This document shows positions 16,702 through 26,327 of a stretch of 64,000 nucleotides of DNA, piece by piece; the stretch's first letter is position 1, and the number at the start of each line of letters is the position of its first letter. A program made the translations under genes and the position numbers. The notes under the pieces were generated by a model that worked only from the letters and a program-made list of their open reading frames with translations, was not told the origin of the DNA and made no database searches. This DNA comes from Novipirellula sp052161655 (GTDB lineage Bacteria; Planctomycetota; Planctomycetia; Pirellulales; Pirellulaceae), in the NCBI RefSeq assembly GCF_052161655.1, contig NZ_CP197418.1:7998001-8062000 (forward strand). Reading direction: 5' to 3'.

Positions 16702-18570
16702 CTACTTCGCTGGACGCAGAATCATCGCATGCCCTCCGCCAACGGCCATCGTGGCCGAGATCGTATCGCCGCGATTGACCAGCTGCTTCTTGATTTCATA
16801 AACCTCGGGATTGTTCACCCCATGCGACTTGGGAGCGTCTTGATACAGGGTTGCTTCGTAGGACGTATTGGGTTCAAGGAAATCCAATTCGATCTCCACT
16901 GTTTTCGCCATTTGATTGTTCACCGAACCGACAAACCATGTATCGCCACTGCGACGAACGACGGTGATGGCTTCGTCGATCTTGGCGTGTGGCACACGGG
17001 TGTCATCCCAGGTCGCAGGCATCACCTTCAAGAATTCAAACAGATCGGCTTTCTTCAGGTATTCCTCCGGGGCATCCGGAAGGGTAATCAGTCCCGTATA
17101 CACAACTAAGCAGCGGGCCACTTCACTGACAACCGTTGAAATATAGCTGTTCTTCTTTTTCGGCCCTTTCATCCGCTCTCCGGCATTGATGCTCTTAATG
17201 CCAAAGTTCCCATTCGCCTGGTCCATTGGACCGACAAGCGAGTTGACCATCGCCATGTTTAGAAACGACTCTGGCGTAAAAGCGCGACGGCTGTCCTGTT
17301 GGGCGTGGCAATACTCGCGGGTGATCAAGTTGGGCATCGTCCGCTCGACCCCCGTCATGGGACTCGGTCCGTCGTGAAAATTGATCAGCATCTGGTGTAT
17401 CGCGGCAGTCTCAATGGCATCGCGGGTAAATGCGGCCTGATTTCCATGGAAGCCATACTTCATCGCCGAAGCACCCAAGTCGGCATAATTTTTGAACAGC
17501 GGGGTGTTAGGAACGTCCCCCTTTCTGCGATCATAGTAGAGACAGATTTTCACACGCTTCTGTTTGGCATACGCCATCACTTTGTCAAGATCCACCTGCG
17601 GAACGGTCGTCATCGCTCGAGGCGTCGCCTTGTTGAACCAGTGGTCATCAATCGTCAGATACTCAATCCCCTGATCCTCGCAAAAATCGATCAACCGCAG
17701 ATAGCTGCGGGTGTCGATGCCATAGGTGAATTCACCGTTGTCGTATCCATGGATTCGCCAATCCCAAAGCCCCTTGCCCGGCTTGACCCAGCTCGCATCG
17801 TCCAACGCACAAGGCGCTGCCAAACTCAGTGCTACCGTGTTCTCCAATAAATCAGCCTGCGACTCGCCCACCAGGATGACGCGCCAAGGTGTCAGATGTC
17901 CTGCACCGACCGAAACGACGGGACGCGAAGTGGTCTGCACGTGGCCCGACGTGTCGGCAGCGATTCGCATACTCTCAAAGCCCGCCGCGGAATACAGATC
18001 CGACTCTAACAACGCGAGCACGCCACGCTTCGCGTGCTGCGAAACCAATGGCACGTTGATGCTCTTTTGGCCCCCCAGCTTCGCAACCTCGTTCACTCCC
18101 TTTTCGCCAATGGGGTAAAAATGGCGAGTCCAATCGCCGGATAGATTGTAAGCCACGGGAAACGCGGTCGTTTTTCCCTTCGATTCTTTGGATAAAGCGA
18201 ATCGCAACCCAACACCGCTGTCATACACACGGCACAGAAGCGTTACGGGAATGTCATCGGCTTTGATCGCCACCGACAACTCGCGGTAGTGATCGCGGAT
18301 CTCACTGAACTGGCCCCACGTCGGCGACCAAGTTGAATCATTCTCTCGAATCGAGTGATCGACAAGCGACATCTTCGCATCGGCAAAAATCTCGATTGCC
18401 GATTTCGCGACGAGGAGATCGTCCCCTTGCTGGACCGAATAGGACAAGACGCCATCGTTTTCTTCGACGAACAGCGAGATTTGCCCGTCCGGCGATTTCA
18501 CCACCAGCGGCTCGGCGGATGCAATCGTTGGCATCAACGCCAGTGTCAGAATTTGTAGTAGTTTGTTCAT
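16702..18570 (-). CDS. Secreted GH97 glycoside hydrolase (alpha-glucosidase/alpha-galactosidase family)
   Basis: 622 residues, signal peptide MNKLLQILTLALMPTIASA. The N-terminal beta-super-sandwich starts LVVKSPDGQISLFVEENDG, as in GH97. The TIM barrel has GIEYLTIDDHWF, then MKYGFHGN, MLINFHDGP and RTMPNLITREY. In retaining GH97 members (alpha-galactosidase type) the nucleophile is an Asp in a KxDF segment. Here the equivalent segment appears to be KYGFH, with Gly at that position as in SusB-like inverting members, and the usual HE is HD. These alignments are by eye. The C-terminal all-beta domain ends GGGHAMILRPAK. It is 6 bases downstream of the SGNH esterase stop, implying co-translation. 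Exact substrate and mechanism are uncertain. Confidence 0.85.
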   Translation of the reverse strand: MNKLLQILTLALMPTIASAEPLVVKSPDGQISLFVEENDGVLSYSVQQGDDLLVAKSAIEIFADAKMSLVDHSIRENDSTWSPTWGQFSEIRDHYRELSVAIKADDIPVTLLCRVYDSGVGLRFALSKESKGKTTAFPVAYNLSGDWTRHFYPIGEKGVNEVAKLGGQKSINVPLVSQHAKRGVLALLESDLYSAAGFESMRIAADTSGHVQTTSRPVVSVGAGHLTPWRVILVGESQADLLENTVALSLAAPCALDDASWVKPGKGLWDWRIHGYDNGEFTYGIDTRSYLRLIDFCEDQGIEYLTIDDHWFNKATPRAMTTVPQVDLDKVMAYAKQKRVKICLYYDRRKGDVPNTPLFKNYADLGASAMKYGFHGNQAAFTRDAIETAAIHQMLINFHDGPSPMTGVERTMPNLITREYCHAQQDSRRAFTPESFLNMAMVNSLVGPMDQANGNFGIKSINAGERMKGPKKKNSYISTVVSEVARCLVVYTGLITLPDAPEEYLKKADLFEFLKVMPATWDDTRVPHAKIDEAITVVRRSGDTWFVGSVNNQMAKTVEIELDFLEPNTSYEATLYQDAPKSHGVNNPEVYEIKKQLVNRGDTISATMAVGGGHAMILRPAK

Positions 18571-18576
18571 GCTTTC

Positions 18577-19332
18577 CTATTTCTCCGTCTCGCTACGTTC
18601 CGCTGAAAGTGCCGAGGCGATCTCAAGGGCGACCTTCTCTGCCAAATATGCATACCCCTGGCTTGTAAAATGGACATCCCCTTTTTGTTTTTGGATTCCA
18701 GGCAGTCCTCGCAATGCATGAGCATGCAGATCATTGATCCGAATCCCGTTCTTTTTCATGATGGATTCAGCGACCAAATTGTATTTGATATCATCGCCTA
18801 CCTTTCGTCCCGCCTCAAATTCCGGGACCGGCGTCGTCGTGCACCAGATCAACGTCGCATCGGTTTGTTTCAAGAGAGCCACGATCTGCTGCAGACTCTC
18901 ACGATATTGATCCGGGCTAGCGGTTAGCGTTCCATTGACCTTGTCTCGATGCCCTTGTGTTTTTGACTTCGGATTTCGGTAGCAAATATCCCACAACCCC
19001 CAATTGAAATGGATCACATCCCAGTTGCGTTTACCGAGCCACGTATCCAGGTTTTCGCTCCCAAACGCTGCGTATTTGCCATTGCTGGGAATTCGAAACA
19101 CATCCGCCTTTCCTGACAGCCGCTTGCGAACATCCACCGTATACCCAATCGATATCGAATCGCCGATCAAAAGGACGTTGGGTAGATCCGGATCATCCTC
19201 CGGCATTGCAAATGCATTGGAGAATTCCTTGTCGGTATACAGCTCATCCTTACTTGCTAACTCCTGTGCCGATGCGCCGATCGTTGCCGCCAGCGAAAGA
19301 ACTACACATAGAAGCGGAGTCCCGGCTTTCAT
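18577..19332 (-). CDS. Secreted SGNH/GDSL hydrolase, putative carbohydrate esterase
   Basis: ATG 19332 gives 251 residues with a standard signal peptide (MKAGTPLLCVVLSLAATIGA); the longer frame adds a polar leader and is rejected. LPNVLLIGDSISIGYT is block I with nucleophile S59, HFNWGLWD carries the block III Asn, and GDVHFTSQGY is block V with D219 and H221. The catalytic set is therefore complete. Relatives deacetylate polysaccharides or have unknown esterase roles. Its stop is 6 bases from the GH97 start, so the pair is likely translationally linked. Removal of acetyl groups from the glycan before glycosidase action is the likely role; this is inference from context. Confidence 0.85.
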   Translation of the reverse strand: MKAGTPLLCVVLSLAATIGASAQELASKDELYTDKEFSNAFAMPEDDPDLPNVLLIGDSISIGYTVDVRKRLSGKADVFRIPSNGKYAAFGSENLDTWLGKRNWDVIHFNWGLWDICYRNPKSKTQGHRDKVNGTLTASPDQYRESLQQIVALLKQTDATLIWCTTTPVPEFEAGRKVGDDIKYNLVAESIMKKNGIRINDLHAHALRGLPGIQKQKGDVHFTSQGYAYLAEKVALEIASALSAERSETEK

Positions 19333-19477
19333 CGTTGTTATACCCTGGAAGAATCGTTTCAAAGTTAGACTCCGGCATTTCCCGTCGGCGACATCGGTAA
19401 CGTGCGTGTCTTTCATCAACTCACTTCCTTTTCAAATGGGTTAGGCGATTGGCGTCTAAGTTCTTGCCTACCGAAGC

Positions 19478-19502
19478 CGAAACTCTTGGCGAGTTTCGCT
19501 AC
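19478..19502. repeat. Hairpin repeat copy, GAAACTC stem with TTGGC loop
   Basis: GAAACTC-TTGGC-GAGTTTC (19479-19497) followed by GCTAC. All 25 bases are identical to the inverted copy at 3159-3183. It lies in the 216-base gap between the GH2 gene and the SGNH gene, which holds nothing else I recognise. Confidence 0.85.
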
Positions 19503-19548
19503 AAACAGATTCCTGGAGTCCAAGCCATCGCATCGAACGTCTAAAAAT

Positions 19549-22500
19549 CTACCGGACTGTTATTTCATCGACATACATTCCGCCGTTTTCGATGGTCGTT
19601 AAACGAACGGTGTTGGCTCCGCGCTGGATCGGAATATTGACGGTCACCGTTTTCCAATCCGATCCCCAGTTTTTCGTATTCGGAAGCATCAGTGTTTCCT
19701 GAACGACTCGACCATTCACGGTTAGCTTGAATGCACGACCCGAACGTCCCTTACGTACTCCGCTGTAGCGAATCGTGAGATCCGCCTCTCCCGCGTCGCC
19801 ATCGTTTTCCAGATACCACTGTACATAGGCGTCTTTGTTCTGGCCAAAATCAATGAATCCCTTGCCATTGAAATCCTTCCCGTTGGAAACAACTTTTGCC
19901 CCGCTTAACGTTGCATCTTCAGCCTGGTCGCCTCCGAGATTCGATTCATTTTGGCCCCCATTCCATACGAACCCTTCGTCTGCGGCGAAACGCTCTTGAA
20001 GTGTTTGAACAGGCTTGCCGTCCAACGCAACCATCGCTTTGACGGTGGTACCCAGCGAGACCTCGAAGGGTTCCGAGTAGCGAACCGACTGCGAGGTCGG
20101 CGCGGAGCCATCGAGTGTATAGAAAATTTCGATTCCAACCGTTGGGGGCGTTCCTCGCAGCGACAGCAGTTGCACATCGATGCTCACCCTCTTGGATGTT
20201 ACCTGCTTCTTTTCGCCAAGAATGCAACTGGCCATCAAGGTGATGTCCCCAGGCTCACCGGTCGATTCCACATAGGCTCGGGTCAAGCCGTAGAAGGCGA
20301 TTCGGTTGTTGGCCCCAAAATGCTTTTCGACATCGACGGGGCTCCCGTTGTCCAAGGCACGAATCACACCAGGGCCGATCACATCGAAATGGGTTCGGTT
20401 TTCTCCGTAAGGATAGAACTCGCCCTTCTCGTCCAGCGTCGTCACACGCACTTGAACGAGATCCTTGCCTTCACTGGCCAGCGGTTCGCCATCGATCGAT
20501 AATGCAATTCGCGAGGGGGCATCGGCAGTGCGGATCACCTTTTCCGCGACGGGCTGCCCGCCATTGTAACCGACGGCTTTCAATTCGTCCGGCTGCCAGC
20601 CCACCATCCACTGGCACTGCATTTCATCGGACTTGGTTCCGGGCTTCTTTTTACCCAGCGATTGACCGCTCAAAAACAATTCAACGAAATCGCAGTTGGA
20701 ATAGACCCAAACTGGTATTTGCGTGCCCGGCTTTAGCGTCGGGTGCGTCCAGTGCGGCAGGATGTGAACCATCGGTTCATCCGTCCACTGGCTTTGATAG
20801 AGGTAGTACAAATCCTTTTCAAAGTTAGCCATGTCGATGGCTCCGCCCATGAACGATTTGAACGGCCAGCCGCCATGCACATAGCCCGCTTCGCCGATGT
20901 AATCGTGCCCCGTCCATCGGAACGAGCCGGCATAATTCGGGATGTCGCGCAGCTGCTCGATATTCTGGCGTGCATTTAAGCGAACGGTTGCGTTGTCGTA
21001 GCTGGAGTTGAAGATCTGTTTACGGTTCGCTCGTCCAGCCTCATCCGTCCAATCATTAAAAAATACTTCCTTCTCGGTTAAGTCGGGAATCCAATGCGGC
21101 TTCTGTCCCTTGTGGGGATAGCCATCGCGATACCACGTCTTGGTGCGATAGAAGCCACGCACCTGCCAGGTGTGCGTGTTTTCGGTTCCGATAAACACGC
21201 GATCCTTCTTCAGTTGATCGAACCAGCCCATTTTTTCGCTGCCGCCGTTCACGCCGAAGACATCCATGTATTCCGATCCCGAGTGGCCGGAGGTGACCGG
21301 ACGTGTGGGATCGAGTGCATGACAACGGTCCACCAAATCCTTTCCGATCGCTCCATGAGTTTCGTTGCCGACGCTGTAGATGACGATCGAAGGATGGTTG
21401 CGATCGCGCCGAACCCAATCGGTCAGATCCCGCTGCCACCAATCGTTAAAGTAATACCGTCCATAGTCATGCGCTGCTTTCTTCTTCCAGCCATCGAAAA
21501 TTTCATCCATCACCAACATGCCGACTTCGTCACAGATGTCGTAAAAAATAGGCGTTTGTGGATTGTGTGCTGTGCGGATAGCGTTGCAGCCCATTTTCTT
21601 GAGCTGTTCGATACGGAATCGCAGCACCTTGTCGGGCACCGCCGCACCGAGCGCACCGGCATCTTGGTGGTTGCAAACGCCTTGCAACTTGACGTTTTTA
21701 CCGTTCAGCCACATGCCGGTTTCCGGTTTCCACTGCACATCGCGAATTCCGAAGCGGGTGGTCGCCGTATCAACGGTTTGCCCGTTGGAAATCACTTTGG
21801 TGATGACTTGGTAGAGATTCGGTGATTCGAGATCCCAGCGACGTGGCGAGTCAATTTGGAGCTTAAAACTTTGGGTTTGAAGCTCGGCCGGAGCAATGTT
21901 TACCGACTGTTGTTTTCTGATGACCTGATTGCCGTTGGGATCCAAGATCGCGATTTCGACTTCAATCGATTCCGTTTTGCCAGTGGTATTTTTGATCTCG
22001 GCATCCACTTCAACGGATTCGCCTGTTGTGCGAACAAAGATGCCATCCGCCGGAACATGAATCTTATGCCTCACATCAATCCAGGTGTGGGCATAGATAC
22101 CGCTACCTGTGTACCAGCGTGCGGAAGGTTGTTTGCTATTGTCCACCCGCACAGCAAAGGTGATAGAGTCAGAGGTTTCAGCGATGTCGCTGATGTCGTA
22201 CGAAAACGAACTCCAGCCATACGGCCGTATCCCGAGCTTCTGGCCGTTCGCCCAGACGGTGCTGTTCATGAAGACGCCATCAAACGCGATCTCGACATGT
22301 TTGCCTTTCCAATCACCAGGGACCGGAATGGTCTTGCGATACCAACCAATGCCTGCGGGGAGATAGCCGCATTGATCCCCCATCGGATGATCCTTGCGAT
22401 ATTCACCCTCGATGCTCCAATCGTGCGGCACATCCAACCCACGCCAACCGGCATCATCAAACTTCTGCGTCTCTGCGCCCGTATGATCGCCGAGGGCGAA

Positions 22501-22596
22501 TTTCCACTCTGTATCAAAACTCGTTCGCTGCTCCGCTTGGACGGACATACTGAAGCTCATCAGCAACAATAAGATGCATTGCTGTGCTAATTTCAT
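19549..22596 (-). CDS. Secreted GH2 beta-galactosidase-like enzyme with C-terminal CHB_HEX-type and CBM35/CBM6-like domains
   Basis: 1015 residues, signal peptide MKLAQQCILLLLMSFSMSVQ. The N-terminal jelly-roll (DAGWRGLDVPHDWSIEGEY) is followed by an Ig-like domain and a TIM barrel. E412 in YSVGNETHG is the acid/base and E472 in FIGTENTHTW the nucleophile by GH2 pattern. RTAHNPQTP and DEIFDGW are further family motifs. A segment IEIFYTLDGSAPTSQSVRYS near residue 840 looks like a chitobiase C-terminal-type domain. The last 130 or so residues (FIDFGQNKDAYVQWYLENDG to the end) look like a CBM35/CBM6 carbohydrate-binding module. It probably removes beta-linked galactose, which would fit a galactofucan; beta-glucuronidase or beta-mannosidase cannot be excluded by sequence alone. 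Confidence 0.9.
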   Translation of the reverse strand: MKLAQQCILLLLMSFSMSVQAEQRTSFDTEWKFALGDHTGAETQKFDDAGWRGLDVPHDWSIEGEYRKDHPMGDQCGYLPAGIGWYRKTIPVPGDWKGKHVEIAFDGVFMNSTVWANGQKLGIRPYGWSSFSYDISDIAETSDSITFAVRVDNSKQPSARWYTGSGIYAHTWIDVRHKIHVPADGIFVRTTGESVEVDAEIKNTTGKTESIEVEIAILDPNGNQVIRKQQSVNIAPAELQTQSFKLQIDSPRRWDLESPNLYQVITKVISNGQTVDTATTRFGIRDVQWKPETGMWLNGKNVKLQGVCNHQDAGALGAAVPDKVLRFRIEQLKKMGCNAIRTAHNPQTPIFYDICDEVGMLVMDEIFDGWKKKAAHDYGRYYFNDWWQRDLTDWVRRDRNHPSIVIYSVGNETHGAIGKDLVDRCHALDPTRPVTSGHSGSEYMDVFGVNGGSEKMGWFDQLKKDRVFIGTENTHTWQVRGFYRTKTWYRDGYPHKGQKPHWIPDLTEKEVFFNDWTDEAGRANRKQIFNSSYDNATVRLNARQNIEQLRDIPNYAGSFRWTGHDYIGEAGYVHGGWPFKSFMGGAIDMANFEKDLYYLYQSQWTDEPMVHILPHWTHPTLKPGTQIPVWVYSNCDFVELFLSGQSLGKKKPGTKSDEMQCQWMVGWQPDELKAVGYNGGQPVAEKVIRTADAPSRIALSIDGEPLASEGKDLVQVRVTTLDEKGEFYPYGENRTHFDVIGPGVIRALDNGSPVDVEKHFGANNRIAFYGLTRAYVESTGEPGDITLMASCILGEKKQVTSKRVSIDVQLLSLRGTPPTVGIEIFYTLDGSAPTSQSVRYSEPFEVSLGTTVKAMVALDGKPVQTLQERFAADEGFVWNGGQNESNLGGDQAEDATLSGAKVVSNGKDFNGKGFIDFGQNKDAYVQWYLENDGDAGEADLTIRYSGVRKGRSGRAFKLTVNGRVVQETLMLPNTKNWGSDWKTVTVNIPIQRGANTVRLTTIENGGMYVDEITVR

Positions 22597-22652
22597 TTTT
22601 TTGATTCCATTGTAAAACCGTCTATTTTAGCGCGGCGAATACCGTTTCATTC

Positions 22653-23714
22653 TTACTCCGGGCCGAAGCCTGGCGCATTCTGGCGTTTGATTCGAAAAAC
22701 ACAGGAGTGGCTTCCCTTTCCTCCGTTTACATTCGCACCGGCGGCGACGTAGAGGTGAGTGGGATGCCCATCCTGCATCAGCAACTGAGGACGCTCGAAC
22801 TTCTTGCCACGCATCACCGCGGGGCCGTCAAGCCGTTGCTTACCTAGATACCGCTCCATTTTGTCGTAACCCAATATGGGCTCCGAAAAATGAATGCCAT
22901 CGTCCGATGCCCACAGGTAGCCAGTTCCCTCGTTGTTATGTGTCGTTAACAGATACACCTTTCCGTTTTCAACAAAGGCATAACCGTCTTCGATGGTTGT
23001 CTTGTTGCTAGTGAGCGGTTCGGGGATGAAGGCGTACGGGCCTTCAACCTGATCCGCAATCGCAACGCCCATGCGACGAATGTCGCCTTGCTTCATGGCC
23101 TTGTAATAAAGAAAAAAGCGACCGTCGGGATGTTCTAACAGAGCGGGGTTATTGACTCCGACCGACGACTGGAAACTCCATACGGCTGGGTCGGTCGGCG
23201 GGGCAAGGATAGGCCCATCTTTTACGACCTTCTTCCATGGGCCCTCGGGGCTGTCGGCAATCATCATTCCGATTCGCTGCGAAGCAACGCACTCCGCTTT
23301 GCTTCCACCCGCGTTGGCGATGTAGGTCAGCACATATCGATTGCCCACTTTTTGTATGCTGGGGTTGTGCGGCGACTGGTAATCCCAGTCGCCCTTTTTC
23401 CCGCTGCCCGTCAGCACGACTTCCTGAAACACAAAAGGTCCCTCAGGATGATCACTCACGTAGCGAGCGATTTCGCAGTGGGTTAACCAAGCTTTGAATT
23501 CTTCCTCGATCGGCCAGCGAGCGACAAAGAGATGCGTCTTTCCGTTTGGGCCAATTACCGGACTCGAACCCCAGACATGGTAGTCCGGTTCCTCTACTGC
23601 AACCCCGACATACTCCAGACGGTCGGCCCAGGAACGATCCGAATTTTCCTTTCCAACGGCCGTCGTTGTGACTGCAAGACACAGCCCCGCGAATATCAAT
23701 AGAACTCTCGTCAT
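22653..23714 (-). CDS. Secreted beta-propeller glycoside hydrolase-like protein, copy 2
   Basis: 353 residues, signal peptide TRVLLIFAGLCLAVTTTAVG. Blade blocks are HVWGSSPVIGPNGKTHLFVA, SPHNPSIQKVGNRYVLTYIA, GVNNPALLEHPDGRFFLYYK and IEDGYAFVENGKVYLLTTH. These align one by one with the protein at 15593-16651, so the two are paralogues flanking the GH2/SGNH/GH97 group. Both show the repeated Asp/Glu-in-blade pattern of GH43-clan propellers. The stop is 56 bases upstream of the GH2 start and the start 82 bases downstream of a GH95 gene. The second copy presumably has different linkage or size preference, but nothing in the sequence says which. Confidence 0.7.
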   Translation of the reverse strand: MTRVLLIFAGLCLAVTTTAVGKENSDRSWADRLEYVGVAVEEPDYHVWGSSPVIGPNGKTHLFVARWPIEEEFKAWLTHCEIARYVSDHPEGPFVFQEVVLTGSGKKGDWDYQSPHNPSIQKVGNRYVLTYIANAGGSKAECVASQRIGMMIADSPEGPWKKVVKDGPILAPPTDPAVWSFQSSVGVNNPALLEHPDGRFFLYYKAMKQGDIRRMGVAIADQVEGPYAFIPEPLTSNKTTIEDGYAFVENGKVYLLTTHNNEGTGYLWASDDGIHFSEPILGYDKMERYLGKQRLDGPAVMRGKKFERPQLLMQDGHPTHLYVAAGANVNGGKGSHSCVFRIKRQNAPGFGPE

Positions 23715-23796
23715 GTTTTTTTCTTTTCTTAAGTCATACGAACGAATAACAAATCAACAGGCTCCGCGATTCAAGATCACGGCGGAGCGATTCGTT

Positions 23797-26220
23797 TCAT
23801 TTTACTTTTTCCAAAGCAGGTTCCAAAAGAGATTTCAGGTCATAGGTACCGTTCATCTCCGTTTTCAGCGTCTCTGTTTTATCGCCGTAGCGAACGGTAC
23901 AGGGATTACCCAGTTTGGATCGCAGCGTTGCTGACGTCAAAACACCGCGGTTCCACTGCATGTCGATCTCAAATCCGCCGCGTGCACAAAGCCCCTTTAT
24001 CGATCCATCGGCCCATGCGTCGGGCAGCGCGGGAAGCAGATCGATGTGGCCAGCATGGGATTGCAGCAGCATCTCAGCCATTGCGGCGGCGCCCCCAAAG
24101 TTGCCATCAATTTGGAAGGGCGGATGTTTGTCAAAGAGGTTGTTGTGAGTGGATTTCTTGATCAACAGGCCGATGTTCTGATGTGCCTTTTCCGCATCCC
24201 TGAACCGCGCCCAGAAGTTGATGATCCATGCCCGGCTCCAACCGGTGTGACCGCCTCCTTTAGAAAGCCTGTAATCAATGGTTTTCCTTGCCGCCGCCAC
24301 CATCTCCGGGCTGTTGTCAATGTTGTACTGTCTTCCCGGATAGAGTCCATACAGATGCGAGATATGGCGGTGACCAGGATCTTGCTCTTCAAACTCTTCG
24401 GTCCATTCCATTAGTCGCCCGTCCGATCCAATCTGCGGAAGGGCAAGCTGATCGAGTGCGGCTTGAACGTCACGGGTGAAATCATCCTCCACACCCAGGA
24501 TTTGTGCTGACTCGAGCGTGTTGGTGAACACGTCCCAAATAATCTGCTGGTCCATTGCCGGTCCCATGGTCAGGTTGCACGGAGTGTTGGTTTCGGGGTC
24601 GATGAATTTGTTCTCAGGTGAGGTGCTGGGGCCAGATACCAATTTCCCGGTCTTCGGGTCCTCGACCAACCAATCCAGAAAAAACAGCGATGCTTGTTTC
24701 AAAACCGGATAGGCCCGATTTTTCAGGAATTCTCGATCCCCGGTGAACCGGTAATGTTCCATGAAGTGCTGGGTCGTCCAAGCACCGCCGACAACCCACT
24801 GTCCATACTGAACATTTCCAAAAGGGACGGTGCCATGCCAAACATCCGACCCATGCCCCGCTAGAAAACCTCGGCAACCATACAGATCTTTAGCGGTCTG
24901 CTGGCCCGAGGGCACCAGTCGTTCGATGTAGGCCATGAAGGGCAGATGGCATTCCGGAAGATTCGTCGTCTCGGCGAGCCAATAGTTCATCTGGAAATTG
25001 ATGTTGATGTGATAATCGCTGTTCCAGGGCGCGGCCATATCCTTGCACCAGAGTCCCTGCAGGTTGGCCGGCAAACAGCCCGGCCGCGAAGATGAGATCA
25101 GCAGGTATCTGCCGTATTGAAAGTAGAGTGCTTCCAAGTCGGGGTCAATCTTTCCGTTTTGATACCCCTGCAATCTGGCAATAGTCGGTTTGTTCGAGGC
25201 AGTTCCAAGTTTCAGGTCAACCCTGCGGAAAAGCAGTTGGTGCGATTCGATCGCGTCCGCTTTCAGTCGGCCGTATCCCTTCTGCTCAGCCACGGCAATG
25301 GTGCGGTCGCAGTTTTCCACCAAATCATGAGTAAGGGGATGGTCTGTATCCTCGCGGTTGTAGTCCGTTGTCGCAGCAATGTAGATGACTGCGGAGTCCG
25401 CATTCTTGACGGTCAAGCGATCGTCTTCCGCTTGGGTGGATCCGTTTTGTGCGACTACCTTATAGACCGTGGCAAACTTGACGCCCATGTGCGTGTTACC
25501 ATGCGCGGCCTGGCCGGTTGCGATCACGGTGGCATTTCCGTTTGCTTTGGTCGAAAAGATTCCTTGCCGCTCAATGCGTGCATCAAACGAAACGGAGCCA
25601 GGCTTGTCCGCTGCGATTTTGATAGCGATGACATCGTCGACCGGGCTTGAATAGACTTCTCGGGTATAGTTGACGGCACCCGCTGTGTAACGGGTTGTCG
25701 CTATCGCGGTATCAAGATCCAGCGATCTGCGATATGCGGTCGCTTTTGCGACAGGACCGAAATCGAAACGCAGTTCCCCCATCGTCTGGTAGCTTCTCGG
25801 AGAGATGCGGCCAGCAAGAATCGCCTGCTGTTTTTTCTGAGCCTCGGCGTATTTTCCTGCAAACAACAGTTGACGGACCTCATCGATCGTACTGCTGACG
25901 TTCTCTTTCACCACGGGGATCGGCGGGCCTGCCCAGATGGAATCTTCGTTTAGCTGGATGATCTCTTTCGAGACACCCCCATAAACCATCGCTCCGAGCC
26001 GGCCGTTACCCACAGGCAAGGCTTCTTCCCAATAAGTGGCTGGCTGGTTGTACCACAAGGACAAGGGTTGCTCATGAGCTTGATTCAGAGATTGCACCTG
26101 TGCCGATTCGGTGTAGTTGAACTTGCTTGGTTTGCCCTTGCTAGGTGCGGCATCCGCACCCATCACGGGACACGCCGCGATGCTCATCACGAGGCATAGG
26201 TAGATGGAGATCTTGTTCAT
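23797..26220 (-). CDS. GH95 alpha-L-fucosidase (NFQMNYW type), copy 3
   Basis: 807 residues, signal peptide MNKISIYLCLVMSIAACPVM. GH95 blocks: EALPVGNGRLGAMVYGGVSK at the N-terminus; N406 and N408 in YHININFQMNYW; E536 in GPSTSPENKF; D705 in FQIDGNFGGAAAMAEM. All four catalytic positions are filled. It has the WNSDYH/NFQMNYW version of the barrel motif, like the gene at 11226-13601. It is longer at the C-terminus (LKSLLEPALEKVK). It sits between the other GH95 gene at 26328 and the propeller gene at 22653. Expected function is exo-removal of alpha-L-fucose or alpha-L-galactose. Confidence 0.93.
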   Translation of the reverse strand: MNKISIYLCLVMSIAACPVMGADAAPSKGKPSKFNYTESAQVQSLNQAHEQPLSLWYNQPATYWEEALPVGNGRLGAMVYGGVSKEIIQLNEDSIWAGPPIPVVKENVSSTIDEVRQLLFAGKYAEAQKKQQAILAGRISPRSYQTMGELRFDFGPVAKATAYRRSLDLDTAIATTRYTAGAVNYTREVYSSPVDDVIAIKIAADKPGSVSFDARIERQGIFSTKANGNATVIATGQAAHGNTHMGVKFATVYKVVAQNGSTQAEDDRLTVKNADSAVIYIAATTDYNREDTDHPLTHDLVENCDRTIAVAEQKGYGRLKADAIESHQLLFRRVDLKLGTASNKPTIARLQGYQNGKIDPDLEALYFQYGRYLLISSSRPGCLPANLQGLWCKDMAAPWNSDYHININFQMNYWLAETTNLPECHLPFMAYIERLVPSGQQTAKDLYGCRGFLAGHGSDVWHGTVPFGNVQYGQWVVGGAWTTQHFMEHYRFTGDREFLKNRAYPVLKQASLFFLDWLVEDPKTGKLVSGPSTSPENKFIDPETNTPCNLTMGPAMDQQIIWDVFTNTLESAQILGVEDDFTRDVQAALDQLALPQIGSDGRLMEWTEEFEEQDPGHRHISHLYGLYPGRQYNIDNSPEMVAAARKTIDYRLSKGGGHTGWSRAWIINFWARFRDAEKAHQNIGLLIKKSTHNNLFDKHPPFQIDGNFGGAAAMAEMLLQSHAGHIDLLPALPDAWADGSIKGLCARGGFEIDMQWNRGVLTSATLRSKLGNPCTVRYGDKTETLKTEMNGTYDLKSLLEPALEKVK

Positions 26221-26327
26221 TTATCTCTTCGTGGTTGCGGTTGAGTTTACTAAGTGTTTTTTATGCCTTGCGCTCGCTGGATAACGCCATCCGCATGGAG
26301 CGATGACGCGTCCTGCGGACTACCCCG

